Positions 5,470-7,226 of a DNA stretch of 7,226 bases are shown piece by piece. A model generated the notes under the pieces. That model saw only the letters and a list, made by a program, of their open reading frames with translations. It was not told the DNA's origin and searched no databases. Where the stretch lies: positions 1 through 7,226 of the forward strand of contig CAKZMN010000351.1 of the NCBI GenBank assembly GCA_937128575.1. Reading direction: 5' to 3'. Position numbers and translations under genes: made by a program. How positions within the stretch are numbered: position 1 is the first letter of the stretch; each line of letters opens with the position of its first letter. Source of the stretch: an uncultured Alphaproteobacteria bacterium (GTDB lineage: Bacteria > Pseudomonadota > Alphaproteobacteria > Micavibrionales > Micavibrionaceae).

Positions 5470-7226
5470 GGCGCTTTAAGGGCTTTAACTTCTTCTTTTA
5501 CACGTAAGAATTCTACAGGTACTTGTTCAACGATTTCGCTGGAATCTATTTGCTGCTCTGCATTGCTCTGCACTTTTGATGCTAAATCTCCAAGTACATT
5601 ACAGCATGCGGAGCGCGCGGATCCTTTTAAGCTATGAGCCGCTTCCGCTAGGTCATGAAAATCTCCCGCCTCTTGCGCGGCTGCAATTTTATCAATCAGC
5701 GGCGCAGTCATTTCAACGAACATATGAAGCATGTCGATAGTGTCATTATCAAAGCTGCCCATTTGCACCTTCATCATTTCTATATCAACTGCGGGTGGAA
5801 GATCGCTGTCGGTGCCGCCGCTGGTCTCTAGTTGTTCATTAGGTTCTGCGTTTTGCTCAAGTCTTTCTGATGTATCGTCGCTTAAAAGCCCCCAACGAAT
5901 AAGAAGGCCGCGAAATTGCCCCATTGATACAGGCTTCAGCAAGCATTCATCAAAGCCATGGCTGAGATAGGTGTCGCGCTGCGCCATTTGTACATCGGCG
6001 GTTAAAACGATCACGGGGAAATGCTTGTCGCTATCTTTTTCCTGATCCCTAATGGTTTCAATGACGCCGTATCCATCAATTTCAGGCATGTGAAGATCGG
6101 TGATGAGTAGTCCATATTGTCCCGTTTCAAGCATCTCTAGCGCTTGCTTGCCGTCATGGGCAAAATCAAATTCTATGTCTAGCTTCTCAAGTTGTTTGCC
6201 AAGTACGTAGCGCACACTGTCCGTGTCCTCAGCAATTAATAAGCGCGAGGGACCATCAATAGTTGTGCGCACCACTTTACTGGCGGCGTCAGCAACGGTC
6301 TCGCCCAGTCCCGCGCGGCTGGCGGGCTTGGTTAGATATTTTGCGCCAAGCGCCTGCAGACTATGCTGCAACCCAACGTCATCGCGCACGGTATACATGA
6401 TGAGGCCCATAAAGGGGCGTATTTGAACAAGCTCTTTAATGAGGTCTAGCCCCAGCCCATCAGGCAGGCCTTGATCAATAATTCCAACATCAAAGGGGCG
6501 GCGTTTAATAAGCTCTAAACCTTCTGCATATGTGGGGCAAAGCTCAACGCTAGCGCCCATAGAGCGCAGAGAGTTCACGATCTCCTTACCGCCTTGCGGA
6601 TGGTCTTCAACAGATATCACGGATATACCATCCAGAACGGGAAGCTCCACTGTGTTCGTGTCTGTGCCTACTTCCTCTGTTGGGATTTCAAACCAAAAAA
6701 TTGAGCCCTTGCCAAGGTCGCTAGTTACACCAATTTGTCCGCCCATAAGCTCAACTAGTTTCTTGGATATAGATAGCCCTAAACCTGTGCCGCCATATTT
6801 GCGAGAGGTGCTGCTGTCGGCTTGCGTGAAAGAACCAAACAGCTTGTCGCACACCTCTTGGCTCATGCCGATACCGCTATCAATTATTTCAAAGCGTAAT
6901 CCTACGCGGTCTTGCGGCACATCAATCTGGCTCGTTTGAGCGGTCACCTTAACCGTTACTGTTCCAGTGTCTGTGAACTTCAGCGCATTGCCGGCAAGGT
7001 TCATGATGATTTGCCGCAGGCGCTTCGGGTCACCAATTACAACAAAGGGCACATCCTGATCTATATCATCAACCAGCTCTATGCTAACGCCGTGTACCTT
7101 AACGCTCAAGGCTTCTAAGGTGCCGCGCACAAGCATACGCACTGGCACTTCAAAAACGTCTAGCTCCATCTTGTTGGCATCCATTTTAGCTAGATCGAGA
7201 ATGTCATCCAAAATCTCTAGCAGCCC
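5466..7226 (-). CDS. Hybrid sensor histidine kinase with two receivers and HPt, 5'-truncated by the window edge
   Basis: This is the C-terminal 586 residues of a multi-domain phosphorelay kinase. Counting from the first visible codon (7226-7224), residues 1-25 (LLEILDDILDLAKMDANKM) are the second helix of a HisKA dimerisation domain; its phosphorylated His lies outside the window. HATPase_c follows, with the N box (Asn76, Asn80), the G1 box DSGIGM (116-121), the F box near 131 and the G2 box GGTGLGL (145-151). Receiver 1 (about 201-303) has acidic Glu207/Asp208, Asp251, Thr279 and Lys300. Receiver 2 (about 328-446) has Glu333/Asp334, Asp377, Thr409 and Lys431. A linker rich in Glu, Asp and Ser leads to an HPt domain with AAHSLKGSA (His531). 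All relay residues seen are intact, so His-Asp-His transfer is plausible. The sensor region is not visible. A TTG at 7211 is not a start, because the HisKA helix continues in frame to the window edge. Confidence 0.95.
   Translation of the reverse strand, partial: GLLEILDDILDLAKMDANKMELDVFEVPVRMLVRGTLEALSVKVHGVSIELVDDIDQDVPFVVIGDPKRLRQIIMNLAGNALKFTDTGTVTVKVTAQTSQIDVPQDRVGLRFEIIDSGIGMSQEVCDKLFGSFTQADSSTSRKYGGTGLGLSISKKLVELMGGQIGVTSDLGKGSIFWFEIPTEEVGTDTNTVELPVLDGISVISVEDHPQGGKEIVNSLRSMGASVELCPTYAEGLELIKRRPFDVGIIDQGLPDGLGLDLIKELVQIRPFMGLIMYTVRDDVGLQHSLQALGAKYLTKPASRAGLGETVADAASKVVRTTIDGPSRLLIAEDTDSVRYVLGKQLEKLDIEFDFAHDGKQALEMLETGQYGLLITDLHMPEIDGYGVIETIRDQEKDSDKHFPVIVLTADVQMAQRDTYLSHGFDECLLKPVSMGQFRGLLIRWGLLSDDTSERLEQNAEPNEQLETSGGTDSDLPPAVDIEMMKVQMGSFDNDTIDMLHMFVEMTAPLIDKIAAAQEAGDFHDLAEAAHSLKGSARSACCNVLGDLASKVQSNAEQQIDSSEIVEQVPVEFLRVKEEVKALKAP

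Noticed and set aside
5467..5489. Direct repeat-like GGGC...TTTAA sequence at the convergent junction
   Set aside because: It is explained by the kinase C-terminus coding KALKAP; it forms no hairpin and no terminator.
7209..7211. TTG as the start of the kinase
   Set aside because: The HisKA helix continues in frame from 7212 to 7226 without a stop, and the catalytic His region is missing, so the gene begins outside the window.

Overview
The window appears to come from a Gram-negative bacterium of moderate GC content. The main evidence is a run of genes for a type II secretion / type IV pilus-like (type IV filament) machine, facing a large hybrid sensor kinase. The style of the pilin-like N-termini and of the kinase would fit an alphaproteobacterium, possibly a Micavibrio-like lineage. 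That placement is an impression from sequence style and has not been tested.

Layout. Positions 3-5469 on the plus strand hold six co-directional genes. They are the C-terminal two thirds of a GspE/PilB-type assembly ATPase (5' end outside the window), a GspF/PilC-type inner-membrane platform protein, two single-pass membrane proteins I do not recognise by sequence, and two single-pass pilin-like (GspK/PilX-like) proteins that resemble each other at the N-terminus. Positions 5466-7226 on the minus strand hold a hybrid histidine kinase whose N-terminus lies outside the window. Its visible order is end of HisKA, HATPase_c, two receiver domains, and a C-terminal HPt domain. The two transcription units converge, and their stop codons overlap within the four bases TTAG.

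How the genes may work together (inference). The ATPase would power the platform protein. The two unrecognised membrane proteins have the topology expected of the GspL/PilN and GspM/PilO assembly scaffold. The pilin-like proteins would be minor or initiating subunits, since both lack the Glu5 typical of major pilins. No secretin, prepilin peptidase or classical major pilin is visible, so they must be encoded elsewhere if the machine is complete. The first three genes look like one transcript: the gaps are 35 and 0 nt, and the third gene begins with TTG directly after the preceding stop. A 100-nt AT-rich gap before the fourth gene is the only substantial intergenic space. It carries a perfect TATAAT and an inverted repeat, so it may hold an internal promoter. 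There is no gene-free stretch longer than 300 nt. I saw no rRNA, tRNA, CRISPR array, insertion sequence or convincing terminator.

The most interesting part is 2240-5469: four genes that sit where type IV filament scaffold and pilin genes belong, but are very divergent in sequence.
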